Shown here piece after piece: positions 1-8,317 of a stretch of DNA of 17,048 nucleotides (its first letter is position 1; the number at the start of each line of letters is the position of its first letter). Position numbers and translations under genes: made by a program. A model generated the notes under the pieces. That model was not told where the DNA came from. It searched no databases and saw only the letters and a program-made list of their open reading frames with translations. The stretch covers positions 1 to 17,048 of the forward strand of contig CAZMZP010000093.1 of NCBI GenBank assembly GCA_964570935.1, given 5' to 3'. This DNA is from JAFGJU01 sp964570935 (GTDB taxonomy: Bacteria > Eisenbacteria > RBG-16-71-46 > JAFGJU01).

Positions 1-1
1 C

Positions 2-322
2 AATTTCGGGTGCGGTTCCTCGAGGGAACAGGCCCCGCTCGCGGTAAAACACGCGGGGGTGGGAGCGGTGCTCGCGGAATCCTTCGCGCGCATTTTCTTC
101 AGGAACGCAATCAACATCGGGCTCCCGGTGCTGGAGTGCGACACGGACAAGATCAACAACGGCGACACCCTGCGCATAGACTTGAGCGCTGGCGTCGTCG
201 AGAACACGACCACCGGGGCGAAGCTCAAGTTCGTGCCTCTGCCGGACGCCATGATCAAGATACTGAACGACGGCGGGCTTCTGGCGCACATCGAGAAGCA
301 CGGCGGCTTCAAGCTGGAATGA
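2..322 (+). CDS. leuD: 3-isopropylmalate dehydratase small subunit, C-terminal part (5' end outside window)
   Basis: Partial gene: the frame is open from base 2 and ends at the TGA at 320-322, giving about 106 residues of a family that is usually about 165 long. The visible start NFGCGSSREQAP is the conserved signature of the swivel-domain small subunit of the aconitase superfamily. Later stretches such as VLECDTDKINNGDTLRID also fit LeuD. With LeuC it isomerises 2- and 3-isopropylmalate in cytoplasmic leucine synthesis. LeuC would be expected upstream, outside the window. The homoaconitase/methanogen-type small subunit has the same fold and cannot be fully excluded from this fragment. obgE follows after 13 nt, so the two are probably co-transcribed. 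Confidence 0.9.
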   Translation, partial: NFGCGSSREQAPLAVKHAGVGAVLAESFARIFFRNAINIGLPVLECDTDKINNGDTLRIDLSAGVVENTTTGAKLKFVPLPDAMIKILNDGGLLAHIEKHGGFKLE

Positions 323-335
323 GACGGCGCGGGTC

Positions 336-1349
336 ATGTTCATAGACAGGGCTAAGATCGAAGTGAGCGCCGGACGCGGCGGCGACGGGTGCGTCAGTTT
401 CAGGCGGGAGAAGTTCGTTCCCAGGGGCGGGCCCGACGGCGGGGACGGCGGAGACGGCGGGAGCGTGACGATCGAGGCCGACCCGCACATGCGGACCCTC
501 CTGGACTTCCGGTTCAAGAGCCTGTTCAAGGCCGAGAAAGGTGACCACGGCCAGGGCAACAACAAGTCGGGCAGGGGCGGAGCCGACGTGGTGATAAAGG
601 TGCCCGCCGGCACGGTCGTGAAGGACGCTCGGTCGCAGGAGATGCTGGCCGACCTGGTGGAGCCGGGCGAGCGCCTCCTCGTGGCCGAGGGCGGCAGGGG
701 CGGACGAGGAAACGCCCAGTTCGCCACGCCGACCAACCAAGCGCCTCGGAGACACGAGCAGGGCCGCGAGGGCGAGTCCAGGACCATCGAGCTCGAGCTC
801 AAGCTCATCGCGGACGTGGGCATCGTGGGCGTCCCCAACGTCGGGAAGTCAACGCTGCTGTCAAAGATCTCGAGAGCCCGTCCCAAGATCGACAGCTACC
901 CGTTCACCACCCTGAGCCCCAACCTGGGGCTCGTGAGGGCGGGCGAGGGCAGCGACTTCGTCGCGGCCGACATACCCGGACTCATAGAGGGCTCTCACGC
1001 GGGTAAGGGGTTGGGGCACGAGTTCCTGCGGCACGTGGAGCGGACCAGGATCCTTCTCTTCCTGCTGGACGCGTCCGACGAGAATCCGGGCGGCGACTAC
1101 AGACTCCTGTTGAAAGAGGTCGAGGCCTACGGCAAGGGTCTTGTGGCCAAACCGCGGGTTCTGTGTTTTAATAAGGTAGACCTGCTGGACGACGAAGGCC
1201 TGGACCGGCTGCCGGCGGAGTTGGACGGCGTGGAAGTGCTCAAGGTGTCCGCGGCCACCGGCGAGGGCCTCAAGGAACTGACGGCCAGTCTCTGGCAGGT
1301 TCTGCAGGCCGAGGCCGGGGGTCCGGACTGGACTCAAGGCCCGGAATGA
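336..1349 (+). CDS. obgE: Obg-family GTPase ObgE/CgtA
   Basis: 337 residues. Residues 1 to about 157 form the glycine-rich Obg fold, with repeated GG motifs near 31-43 and 119-125. The GTPase domain follows: P-loop GVPNVGKS at 165-172, switch region YPFTTLSPNLG at 188-198, DIPG at 212-215, NKVD at 279-282 and SAATGEG at 305-311. These are the G1-G5 motifs of Obg proteins. The protein ends soon after the G domain, so it lacks the extra C-terminal OCT domain of Bacillus-type Obg, a normal variation in the family. Obg GTPases bind the large ribosomal subunit and act in 50S assembly and stress control. The ATG at 336 has no strong ribosome binding site, but the N-terminus MFIDRAKIEV is typical. 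Confidence 0.97.
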   Translation: MFIDRAKIEVSAGRGGDGCVSFRREKFVPRGGPDGGDGGDGGSVTIEADPHMRTLLDFRFKSLFKAEKGDHGQGNNKSGRGGADVVIKVPAGTVVKDARSQEMLADLVEPGERLLVAEGGRGGRGNAQFATPTNQAPRRHEQGREGESRTIELELKLIADVGIVGVPNVGKSTLLSKISRARPKIDSYPFTTLSPNLGLVRAGEGSDFVAADIPGLIEGSHAGKGLGHEFLRHVERTRILLFLLDASDENPGGDYRLLLKEVEAYGKGLVAKPRVLCFNKVDLLDDEGLDRLPAELDGVEVLKVSAATGEGLKELTASLWQVLQAEAGGPDWTQGPE

Positions 1350-1385
1350 TCGAGGGAACCAGGCCAGCTTCGAAAGGGAAGCCCG

Positions 1386-2141
1386 ATGGTTAACGAAAGA
1401 CTCCCGCTCAGCAAGACACTAATAGATTTGAGAATTAAAGAGCTCGAGCTCGAGGAGAAGGCGCGCGTCATCTCGGAGCTTAAATCGAGACAGGACGAGG
1501 CCTCCATCAGGGAGCTCGCGGAGAAGCTGACGGACGACAGCTGGCACCTGCGGGAGCTCGCGGTGCGGGGCCTGAGCGAGATAGGCCTCGCGGTCGAGGA
1601 GCCGGTGATAAACATCCTGCCGGGGTCGCTGTGGTTCACCAGGGCGTGCGGCGCGGAGGTCCTCGGAAACATCAGTAGCAGGGCTGGAATAACGGTGCTG
1701 ATAGGCCTCCTGGACGACTGCAACGCGACCGTGAGGGACTCGGCACGCAAGGCCCTCGTCAAGATATGCGCCGGCGGGGACACGGTCTGGGTCGCGCGCG
1801 CGGCCGTCGCCAGCGAGTTGAACGCCGTCACCAGCATCCAGGCTATCCTCGAGAAGAGCCGGAGGGAGCTTGCGGATTCCTTCTTCTCAATGACACGCGA
1901 CAGCGAGCTCATGAAGGCGCCTCCCGACAAGGTTGAAAAGATGGCGGAGGAGATGTACGAGAAATCCGAAGCGCCCGACCTCGTGTGGGAGGAGCTGACC
2001 AGCAAGGATAACCAGAAAGCCGGCCCCGAGGCTGGGACCGAAGCCGCGGGCGGAAGTGCGAACGCGGCCGGTTCCGGGAACGCGGAGGACACCGGCAAGA
2101 AAGAGGGTGGCGGTGAGGCTGGAGAGCACGGAGGCCTGTAG
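1386..2141 (+). CDS. HEAT-repeat protein, function unknown
   Basis: 251 residues with no signal peptide or membrane segment. Residues roughly 50-125 contain alpha-helical HEAT-type repeats: WHLRELAVRGLSEIG, then TRACGAEVLGNIS, then ATVRDSARKALVKIC, each a helix pair with the usual R-x-x-A-x-x-x-L pattern. The N-terminus (LRIKELELEEKARVISELK) looks like a coiled coil. The last 40 or so residues are a low-complexity Gly/Ala/Glu tail. HEAT repeats are protein-binding scaffolds and the partner cannot be inferred. The start ATG is preceded by GAAAGGGAAG. The gene lies 36 nt after obgE, and its 3' end overlaps the start of dprA by 29 nt in another frame, so it belongs to the same operon. Confidence 0.8.
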   Translation: MVNERLPLSKTLIDLRIKELELEEKARVISELKSRQDEASIRELAEKLTDDSWHLRELAVRGLSEIGLAVEEPVINILPGSLWFTRACGAEVLGNISSRAGITVLIGLLDDCNATVRDSARKALVKICAGGDTVWVARAAVASELNAVTSIQAILEKSRRELADSFFSMTRDSELMKAPPDKVEKMAEEMYEKSEAPDLVWEELTSKDNQKAGPEAGTEAAGGSANAAGSGNAEDTGKKEGGGEAGEHGGL

Positions 2142-3222
2142 GGCAAGGCTCAAGCTGGTCCTTGCCAGAGGAGTACCCAGAGGCCGATTGATCGGGCTCT
2201 TGAAGGCCGCCGGCTCGCCCGAAAGGATGTTCTCGCCCGACTCGGATGGGCTGGCGCTGAACCTCGCCGCGGAGAATTTCCCGCTCTTCCCGCGTGAGCA
2301 CATCGAAGAAGTCGACGAACAGCTCAGTCTGGGGAAGAAGGTCCGCGCCGACATCGCGGCGTGGTCAGACCCCGACTATCCCGCCCTGCTGACACAGATC
2401 CCGTCTCCACCCATCGCTCTCTTCTCGCGGGGCGATTTGTCAGTTGCGTCAAGGCCCGCGGTCGCGATCGTCGGGTCGAGGCGGTGTTCACCCTCCGGCA
2501 AGTTCGTCGCCGAGAAGCTGGGCCGCGGCCTCGCCGGCGCCGGGTTCGTGGTCGTAAGCGGCCTGGCCAGGGGAATAGATTCGGCCGCGCACAGGGGAGC
2601 GCTGTCGGCCGGCGGCATCACCGTGGCGGTCCTGGGCTCGGGCGTGGACGTGTGCTACCCGCGGGAGAACAAGAAGCTTCTGGAGGAGATTGAGGAGCGG
2701 GGAGCGGTGGTGTCGGAATTCCCGCTGGGCACGCCGCCGCTCAAGCAGAATTTCCCGCTTCGGAACAGAGTCATCAGCGGCCTCAGCTCAGGAGTCGTGG
2801 TTGTGGAGGCGAGCGAGGAAAGCGGTGCGCTGGTGACCGCCATCCATGCGCTGGAGCAGAACCGGGAAGTGTTTGCGGTGCCTGGAGATATCACACTTTC
2901 TTCAACTGCCGGCTCAAATCGGCTGCTGAAGGAAGGCGCCAGGCTCGTGACATGCGCTCAAGACATCATCGAGGAGCTCGCCCCGTCGATCGGCGCCGAG
3001 CTGGAGCCGGTCCGGAGAACCGCCGCCCCGCTTCAGCCGCTGTCCGAGGACGAGGAGGAGGTCCTGGAATGCCTGTCGCACGTTCCCGTCCACGTGGACG
3101 AGCTTTGCGAACAGCTCGGCAGGGAGGCGCCCGCTCTTCTGCCCGTGCTTCTATCCCTCGAGCTGAGGGGCCTGGTGCGGCAGGAGCCCGGTAACCGATT
3201 TGTGAGGTCTGTGGAGACTTGA
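2113..3222 (+). CDS. dprA: DNA-processing protein DprA (Smf)
   Basis: Start GTG at 2113, chosen because AGAGG at 2102-2106 lies 6 nt upstream; a GTG at 2107 and one at 2056 are also in frame. This gives 369 residues. The Rossmann-like DprA core is clear: AIVGSRRCSPSG, then VSGLARGIDSAAHRGAL, LGSGVDVCYPREN, FPLGTPPLKQNFPLRNRVIS, and SGALVTAIHALEQNREVFAVPG. The C-terminal 55 residues (LSEDEEEVLECLSHVPVHVD onward) match the DprA winged-helix domain. DprA binds single-stranded DNA and loads RecA during natural transformation. The start lies inside the end of the HEAT-repeat gene, suggesting translational coupling, and the next gene begins 1 nt after the stop. Confidence 0.95.
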   Translation: MRLESTEACRARLKLVLARGVPRGRLIGLLKAAGSPERMFSPDSDGLALNLAAENFPLFPREHIEEVDEQLSLGKKVRADIAAWSDPDYPALLTQIPSPPIALFSRGDLSVASRPAVAIVGSRRCSPSGKFVAEKLGRGLAGAGFVVVSGLARGIDSAAHRGALSAGGITVAVLGSGVDVCYPRENKKLLEEIEERGAVVSEFPLGTPPLKQNFPLRNRVISGLSSGVVVVEASEESGALVTAIHALEQNREVFAVPGDITLSSTAGSNRLLKEGARLVTCAQDIIEELAPSIGAELEPVRRTAAPLQPLSEDEEEVLECLSHVPVHVDELCEQLGREAPALLPVLLSLELRGLVRQEPGNRFVRSVET

Positions 3223-3223
3223 G

Positions 3224-4345
3224 TTGAAATCCCAGGTCCACATCGAGAGATGCTCCAGCTATTCCGAGGCCGAAGTCAAGGCCGCGGTGCACAAGGGCCT
3301 CGAGGCGCTGGGCGGGCTCTCGCGCATGGTGAAGCCCGGCTGGCGCGTTCTCCTCAAACCCAACCTTCTTTCCGCCAGGCCTCCCGAAAGAGCAGTCACG
3401 ACTCATCCGTCCTTCATCGCGGCCCTGGCCGCGGAGGTCAGGGCGTGCGGCGCGGTGCCGTTCGCGGGCGACAGCTCCGCCGGAGCGCTCAAGGGCGTCG
3501 GCAGAGTCTGGAAGAACACCGGAATGGAAGACGTCTGCAGGCAGGAGGGAATCGAGCTAGTGGGGTTCGAGGTCTCGGGCATCCACACGAGGAAGCTGAA
3601 CGGCCGGACCTACAGCATATCGAAGCCCGTCCTGGACGCGGATTTCGTGATAAACATCCCCAAGCTCAAGACTCACACGCTGGAAATCTACACCGGGGCC
3701 ATCAAGAACATGTTCGGTGCCGTGCCCGGCCTTGCCAAGGCCGGCTGGCACAGGGAATACCCCAAGCCAGACGAGTTCGCAGAGGTGCTGGTGGACGTGT
3801 TCTCGCTGACCACGCCGGGGCTGAACGTGATGGACGCGGTCGTGGCCATGGAGGGTCCCGGTCCGTCGTCAGGCACGCCCAGGCAGATGGGGCTCGTGCT
3901 CTTCGGCGCCGACGCCCTGGCCATGGACGTCGTGGCCTGCGAGATAATCGGCGCCAAGGCGGCGGAGATCCCGACCAACCGCGTGGCCGCGGCCAGAAAC
4001 CTGGGCGCGTCCGCGCTGGCCGACATCCGGGTGACCGGCGAGAGGCTGGCCGACGTCTCAGTCACGGACTTCGAGATACCGTCCAACTTCATGCACCGGC
4101 TCGTGCCGCGCGGGCTTCTGGGGATTTTGCGGAAGCACATCTGGATGCACCCGCGTGAGAACAGGGCCACGTGCCAGCTGTGCAACATGTGCGTGGACGG
4201 CTGTCCGGTCAAGGCCATCTCCAACACCGGACAGGCGCTCCAGTTCGACTACACTAAATGCGTGACGTGCCTCTGCTGCCACGAAATCTGTCCGCACAAC
4301 GCCATCGAGTTCGACATGAGCTGGCTGGCCAGGAGGATTACGTGA
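3224..4345 (+). CDS. DUF362 protein with C-terminal 2x[4Fe-4S] ferredoxin domain
   Basis: 373 residues from a TTG start, with GGAG 7 nt upstream and 1 nt after dprA stops. The start is supported because LKSQVHIERCSSYSEAEV looks like the usual family N-terminus. Residues about 25-290 are a DUF362 domain: LLKPNLLSARPPERAVTTHP, VINIPKLKTHTLEIYTGAIK and NMFGAVPG are characteristic. The C-terminus carries two CxxCxxCxxxCP motifs, with Cys at 317, 320, 323, 327 and 346, 349, 352, 356, for two [4Fe-4S] clusters. No Tat or Sec signal is seen, so it is probably cytoplasmic. The family is widespread in anaerobes and its substrate is not known; an electron-transfer role is inferred only from the clusters. 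Confidence 0.9.
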   Translation: MKSQVHIERCSSYSEAEVKAAVHKGLEALGGLSRMVKPGWRVLLKPNLLSARPPERAVTTHPSFIAALAAEVRACGAVPFAGDSSAGALKGVGRVWKNTGMEDVCRQEGIELVGFEVSGIHTRKLNGRTYSISKPVLDADFVINIPKLKTHTLEIYTGAIKNMFGAVPGLAKAGWHREYPKPDEFAEVLVDVFSLTTPGLNVMDAVVAMEGPGPSSGTPRQMGLVLFGADALAMDVVACEIIGAKAAEIPTNRVAAARNLGASALADIRVTGERLADVSVTDFEIPSNFMHRLVPRGLLGILRKHIWMHPRENRATCQLCNMCVDGCPVKAISNTGQALQFDYTKCVTCLCCHEICPHNAIEFDMSWLARRIT

Positions 4346-4364
4346 CGGAGGACCGGCCGACCGT

Positions 4365-5267
4365 ATGAAACGCAGGCTCTCACAATTCCTCGTGTACCTG
4401 CTGGTCGCGGGCATCGTGAAGCTCGCCCAGCTTCTGCCGCACGGCGCGGCTCTCCACTTCGGCAGTTTCCTCGGACGGTTCACGTTCTCTGTGGTTCGCA
4501 TGCGGCGGCGCGTGGCGCTGGAGAACTTGAGTGCCGCGTTCCCGGACAAGACCCGGCCCGAGCTCTTGAAGATCGCCGGGGACACGTACCGGAACCTCGG
4601 CATGTCCCTGGTGGAATACGCGCGGCTGCCGGTGACCACGACGGAGCAGATGGCGGAGAGGGTAACGGTTGAGGGGGGTCGGAACTTCGACGCGGCGCTC
4701 CAGCGCGCGAAGGGCGCCGTCCTCGTCACCGGACATTTCGGGAGCTGGGAACTGATGGGCGCTCGGCTCAGGAGCCAGGGCTATCCCCTGAACTTCCTCG
4801 TGGGCGAGCAGACGAACACGGCAGTGGACAACATGATGAATGACTTGAGGAGGTCCAAGGGGATCGGGATAATCTCCATGGGCGTCTCCATGAGGAACGT
4901 GCTCAAGGCGCTCAAGCAGAATCAGTTCGTGGGCATGCTGTCGGACCAGGACGCCGGCTCCAGGGGAGTGTTCGTTGATTTCATGGGAAGGCCGGCTTCC
5001 ACGCCGTTCGGGCCGGCCAGCTTCGCCGTGAGAACCGGTGCCGCGCTCATCTGCGGTTTCATCGTGAGGGAGGGCCTGTCGCGTCACCGCGTGATACTGG
5101 AGCCGCCGTTACTGCCCGTTCCGGGCGCGAGCGACGCAGAGGAATCCCTGAGGCTGACGCAGGAATATACCAGTCTTCTGGAGAAGTACGTGCGGGAGAG
5201 GCCGGACCACTGGCTGTGGCTTCACAGACGCTGGAAGACGAGTCCCAAAGCGCCCGCCGGAAGCTGA
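4365..5267 (+). CDS. Lysophospholipid/lipid A acyltransferase, LpxL/HtrB-like
   Basis: 300 residues of the bacterial lipid A biosynthesis acyltransferase family. An N-terminal hydrophobic segment (residues about 7-25) would anchor it to the inner membrane. The catalytic HX4E motif is HFGSWE at 124-129. Downstream blocks fit the family: GMLSDQDAG near 190-199, FMGRPASTPFGPASFAVRTG at 206-225 and WLWLHRRWK at 283-291. These enzymes add secondary acyl chains to Kdo2-lipid IV-A from acyl-ACP, so the organism probably makes lipopolysaccharide. The exact acceptor cannot be told (LpxL, LpxM or a phosphatidylinositol mannoside type). It is the last gene of the forward string, 19 nt after the DUF362 gene, and a GGAGG lies rather far upstream of the ATG (13 nt). 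Confidence 0.9.
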   Translation: MKRRLSQFLVYLLVAGIVKLAQLLPHGAALHFGSFLGRFTFSVVRMRRRVALENLSAAFPDKTRPELLKIAGDTYRNLGMSLVEYARLPVTTTEQMAERVTVEGGRNFDAALQRAKGAVLVTGHFGSWELMGARLRSQGYPLNFLVGEQTNTAVDNMMNDLRRSKGIGIISMGVSMRNVLKALKQNQFVGMLSDQDAGSRGVFVDFMGRPASTPFGPASFAVRTGAALICGFIVREGLSRHRVILEPPLLPVPGASDAEESLRLTQEYTSLLEKYVRERPDHWLWLHRRWKTSPKAPAGS

Positions 5268-5322
5268 GCGGCGTCCGCCTTACCGGCGAAACGTCGGTCC
5301 CATGCCGAGCCTGAAGCGCCAG

Positions 5323-5613
5323 CTAGAACCCGATCCCTTTCTGCTTCTCGTCAGGCGTAAACGTCTTGATCGTGCCGTGCTGAGCCTCGAAGCGGCCCAC
5401 GTTCTCCTTGAGCGCTTCCAGCAGGCCCTTCACGTGAGCCGGGGTCATCACAATCCTCGCAAACACCTTCGTCTTCGGCACCCCCGGCAGCACCCGCGCG
5501 AAGTCCAGGATGAACTCGGCCGGCGAGTGGGTGATGAGGACCATGTTGGAGTAGATTCCCTCCGACTCCTTGTCTCCGAGCTCGATGCTGATAGGCGGTT
5601 GTTTTCTCTCCAT
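5323..5613 (-). CDS. DUF3467 family protein
   Basis: Minus-strand gene of 96 residues starting MERKQPPISIELG. A longer in-frame start exists at 5682, but the shorter one matches family N-termini and has AAGGA 10 nt upstream. The sequence GIYSNMVLITHSPAEFILDF, then ARVLPGVPKTKVFARIVMTP, then HVKGLLEALKENV is the DUF3467 pattern. The function of this small soluble family is unknown. It is convergent with the acyltransferase gene and divergent from the histidine kinase, with about 200 bp between the two starts. An overlapping forward frame at 5302-5670 has no family features and is a shadow. Confidence 0.9.
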   Translation of the reverse strand: MERKQPPISIELGDKESEGIYSNMVLITHSPAEFILDFARVLPGVPKTKVFARIVMTPAHVKGLLEALKENVGRFEAQHGTIKTFTPDEKQKGIGF

Positions 5614-5663
5614 TTGCAGTACCGTCCTTGCAGAATGTGTGCAAACCCGCGCCCGTCGTGGGA

Positions 5664-5692
5664 AGGCTAGTCGAGGTACCACGCCAAGTCAA
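5664..5692 (-). promoter_or_regulatory. Possible promoter of the DUF3467 gene
   Basis: On the minus strand a TTGACT (5692-5687) is followed after 17 nt by TAGCCT (5669-5664). The -35 matches 5 of 6 consensus bases but the -10 only 3 of 6. It lies about 50 nt upstream of the gene's ATG in the divergent intergenic region. Weak evidence. Confidence 0.25.
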
Positions 5693-5715
5693 GGCCGCAT
5701 CTCGTTCAATTTCTG

Positions 5716-5744
5716 TTGACAAGACTTGTCGCTGGATAGATATT
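5716..5744 (+). promoter_or_regulatory. Probable sigma70-type promoter of the kinase/regulator pair
   Basis: A perfect TTGACA at 5716-5721 is followed after exactly 17 nt by GATATT at 5739-5744 (4 of 6 consensus bases). Transcription would begin near 5751, leaving a leader of about 60 nt before the GTG start at 5814. This supports the GTG over the upstream in-frame ATG at 5628, which would lie upstream of this promoter. Confidence 0.5.
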
Positions 5745-5813
5745 GACGAGGCAAGGGGTTACGTGCCGCGTGGCACGGAGATTGCTCCCATCTCAGGCGT
5801 ACAGGAGTGTGTC

Positions 5814-7898
5814 GTGACAGAAGGCAAGAGTCAGGGCGACGATAGGACGCAGGCCACTTCAGAGGACAAGTGCTGGGAGACGAGGCCGTGCGGGAAGGCC
5901 GACTGCCCCGCGCACGAGGCCATTGAGAGCGCGTACCAGACGCTCGGGGCCGAGCACGCCGCGATGGGCGCAAAATTCCGGCAGTTCTCGATGCTGTTCA
6001 AGATCTGCAACGTGATGCACGCGACCATCGAGCTCGAGCGAATCCTCAACATCATCCTCACGTCGGCGACTTCCGGCAACGCCCTGGGTTTCAACAGAGC
6101 CATGATACTCCTCGTGGACGAGGAGAACGGCGTTCTCGAGGGCAGGATGGGAATCGGTCCTTCCAGCATGGAGGAGGCGAACCGCATCTGGCGCGACCTC
6201 GAGGCGAGCGGCGCCACCTTCGAGACCGTGGTCAAGATGTCCACCGAGAACGGCCGCGGCTCGGACGAACCGCTTACTAAGGTTGCGAAGTCTCTGGCGT
6301 TTCCTCTGACCCCCGGCGTGGACGTGACGGTCCAGTCGGTGCTCGAGAGGAAGGCGTTTCACGTAATGGACGCGTCCACGTTCGATGGCCCGTTAAGCCA
6401 GAAGCTGAGGAAGGACTTCGGCAGGTCGGAGTTCGTGGTCGTCCCAATCATGGCCAAGGAGAGGGCGCTGGGCGCTCTCATCGCCGACAACGAGTTCAGC
6501 AGAAAGCCCATCACGGAAGATGAGGTGGACCTGCTCGCGAGCCTGGCGCGCCAGGCCGGCCTCGCTCTCGAGAACGCGCGTGTCTACGAGAGTCTCAAAC
6601 TCCACTTCTCCGAGGTGTCCACCCTCCAGGAGGTGGGGAAGGGGATTCTCTCGACCACCAACCTGGCCGACGTCCTGGAGCTCATCGCCAGGATTTCCGC
6701 GCAGGTCATCGGCGCGACCGGGAGCATCCTCTGGCTGTACGATGAGGACACGGGGCAGGTCATACCGCGGGCCAGCTTCGGCAAGGGCACGAGCATCATC
6801 GAAAGGAAGCTCACGAACCTGGGCGAGGAGCTGGCCAGATGGGCGCTGGCCGAGAAGGCGCCCGTGCTGGTCCCGGACACCAAGTCCGATGACAGGTTTA
6901 CCGGCGAGGAAAGGACCGTGGCCCGGTCGCTGGTGGCAGTGCCGCTCACCGCGCTCGACGCCATCATCGGCGTCATCACGGTCTACGACAAGATGGCGCG
7001 TTCGGACTTCGACACGAACGTGTTCGAGAAGGAAGACGAGCAGTTCCTGGCCATCCTGGCCGACCAGGCTGCCATAGCAGTCCAGAACGCACGGCTTTTC
7101 GAGGCGTTCAAGGAAGCGGAGAGACGCCTGCGGGACACGCAGACTTTGCTCCTGAGGACCGAGAAACTGGCGGCCCTGGGGGAGATGAGCGCCAAGATGG
7201 CGCACGAAATCAGGAATCCACTCACCTCGATTGGCGGGTTCGCCAGGCGCGTCAGCAAGACGCTAAAGGCCAACGACCCCAACAAGGACTACCTGGAGGT
7301 TATCATCAGGGAAACGGACCGGCTGGAGAGGATACTGAACGAGCAGCTCCAGTTCGCCCAGCTCTCGCGGCCGCGTCTGAAGATGGAGGATCTGAACTCT
7401 GTCGTGGAGCAGTCCCTCGTGCTCGTGAGCGAGGAAAGTCTCCGTAGGAAGGCGAAGATCCTGAAGCGCCTCTCGCTGGATTTGCCCAAGCTCCTTTTGG
7501 ACTCGGACAAGATGAAGCAGGTCCTCATCAACATACTGCAGAATGCCTTGAAATACCTGCCCGTCGGGGGCAAAATAAAGGTGGAGACCAAGAAGGCGGG
7601 GGACTTCGTCCACGTCATCATCGGAAACGAAGGCGAGAGAATCCCGGGCGAGCTCATGGACCGGCTCTTCGTCCCGTTCTTCACGTCCGGCAAGGACGGC
7701 ACCGGCCTGGGTCTGGCCGTGGCCTACCAGATAGTCAAGGAACACGGAGGTGAGATAAGGGTCAAGAGTGACGACGAATGGAGCACCGTTTTCTGCGTCT
7801 GTCTGCCCGTCAGCACGAACCAGGACAGAAGAAGAACCCAGAGAGACAGGCGGGCCAGGATGGCAGACAGGCGGAAGCCGTTTGCTGACAACTTCTAG
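5814..7898 (+). CDS. Soluble sensor histidine kinase, Cys-rich N-terminus plus two GAF domains
   Basis: 694 residues from a GTG start with AGGAG 6 nt upstream; the frame is open further up to an ATG at 5628, but a promoter lies in between. The N-terminus has CWETRPCGKADCPAH (Cys 20, 26, 31), a motif like the CW motifs of other signalling proteins. Two GAF domains follow at about 60-255 and 270-430, each ending in ALENARVYESL or AVQNARLFEAF. Then comes a HisKA dimerisation domain with the phospho-acceptor in HEIRNPLTS (His464), and an ATPase domain with N-box NILQNALKYLP near 571 and GTGLGLAV near 628. No membrane segment is seen, so it senses a cytoplasmic signal. The G1 box reads NEGERIP rather than DxGxGI. 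A basic tail ends the protein. The response regulator follows after 27 nt and is the obvious partner. Confidence 0.92.
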   Translation: MTEGKSQGDDRTQATSEDKCWETRPCGKADCPAHEAIESAYQTLGAEHAAMGAKFRQFSMLFKICNVMHATIELERILNIILTSATSGNALGFNRAMILLVDEENGVLEGRMGIGPSSMEEANRIWRDLEASGATFETVVKMSTENGRGSDEPLTKVAKSLAFPLTPGVDVTVQSVLERKAFHVMDASTFDGPLSQKLRKDFGRSEFVVVPIMAKERALGALIADNEFSRKPITEDEVDLLASLARQAGLALENARVYESLKLHFSEVSTLQEVGKGILSTTNLADVLELIARISAQVIGATGSILWLYDEDTGQVIPRASFGKGTSIIERKLTNLGEELARWALAEKAPVLVPDTKSDDRFTGEERTVARSLVAVPLTALDAIIGVITVYDKMARSDFDTNVFEKEDEQFLAILADQAAIAVQNARLFEAFKEAERRLRDTQTLLLRTEKLAALGEMSAKMAHEIRNPLTSIGGFARRVSKTLKANDPNKDYLEVIIRETDRLERILNEQLQFAQLSRPRLKMEDLNSVVEQSLVLVSEESLRRKAKILKRLSLDLPKLLLDSDKMKQVLINILQNALKYLPVGGKIKVETKKAGDFVHVIIGNEGERIPGELMDRLFVPFFTSGKDGTGLGLAVAYQIVKEHGGEIRVKSDDEWSTVFCVCLPVSTNQDRRRTQRDRRARMADRRKPFADNF

Positions 7899-7925
7899 TT
7901 TAGACGAGCACTGGAGGTGACAGCA

Positions 7926-8297
7926 GTGAAATCACTACTCGTGGTTGACGACGACACAAGCGTGAGAAAACTGTACGAAGCCGAGTTCTCGGAGGACGGC
8001 TACACCGTCGAGGCGGCGTCGGGTGGCAGGGAAGCCCTCAAGAAGCTCGAGGGGACGGACTACGACCTCGTCATCCTGGACATCAAGATGCCGGAGATGG
8101 ACGGGCTCGAGACGTTGGGCGAGATAATGAAGTCGAAGAGGAACGTGGCCGTGGTCATAAATTCGGCCTACCCGTCCTACAAGACCGAGTTCGCTTCCTG
8201 GAACGCCGAGGCGTACGTCGTCAAGTCCTCCAACCTGGACGAACTCAAGAAGACCGTCCGCACCGTGCTGGAGAGAAGGTCGGTCAGGGCGAGGTAG
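7926..8297 (+). CDS. Single-domain response regulator (CheY-like receiver)
   Basis: 123 residues from the GTG at 7926, chosen because GGAGGTGA (7913-7920) sits 5 nt upstream; an in-frame GTG at 7917 lies inside that ribosome binding site. The receiver domain is complete: acidic triad DDD at 8-10, phospho-acceptor Asp52 in LVILDIKMPEMDG, switch Ser80 in VVINSAYPS and the conserved Lys100 in YVVKSSN. There is no output domain, so it must signal by protein contact or pass phosphate to another protein. It is the last gene of the kinase operon and converges with brnA only 20 nt away, with no clear terminator between them. Confidence 0.93.
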   Translation: MKSLLVVDDDTSVRKLYEAEFSEDGYTVEAASGGREALKKLEGTDYDLVILDIKMPEMDGLETLGEIMKSKRNVAVVINSAYPSYKTEFASWNAEAYVVKSSNLDELKKTVRTVLERRSVRAR

Positions 8298-8317
8298 GGG
8301 GCGAAGGGCAGGTTCAG

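Noticed and set aside
1334..2146. 270-codon minus-strand frame opposite the HEAT-repeat gene
   Set aside because: Ser/Pro/Ala-rich antisense translation without motifs, while the plus strand has HEAT repeats and correct operon spacing.
3250..4158. 302-codon forward frame inside the DUF362 gene
   Set aside because: Very Arg/Gly/His-rich translation with no family features; a frame shadow of the well-supported DUF362 gene.
5302..5670. Forward frame over the DUF3467 gene
   Set aside because: Composition typical of antisense reading; the minus strand encodes a clear DUF3467 protein.
6393..7205. 270-codon minus-strand frame opposite the histidine kinase
   Set aside because: Antisense shadow of GC-rich coding DNA; the forward kinase has clear GAF and kinase motifs.
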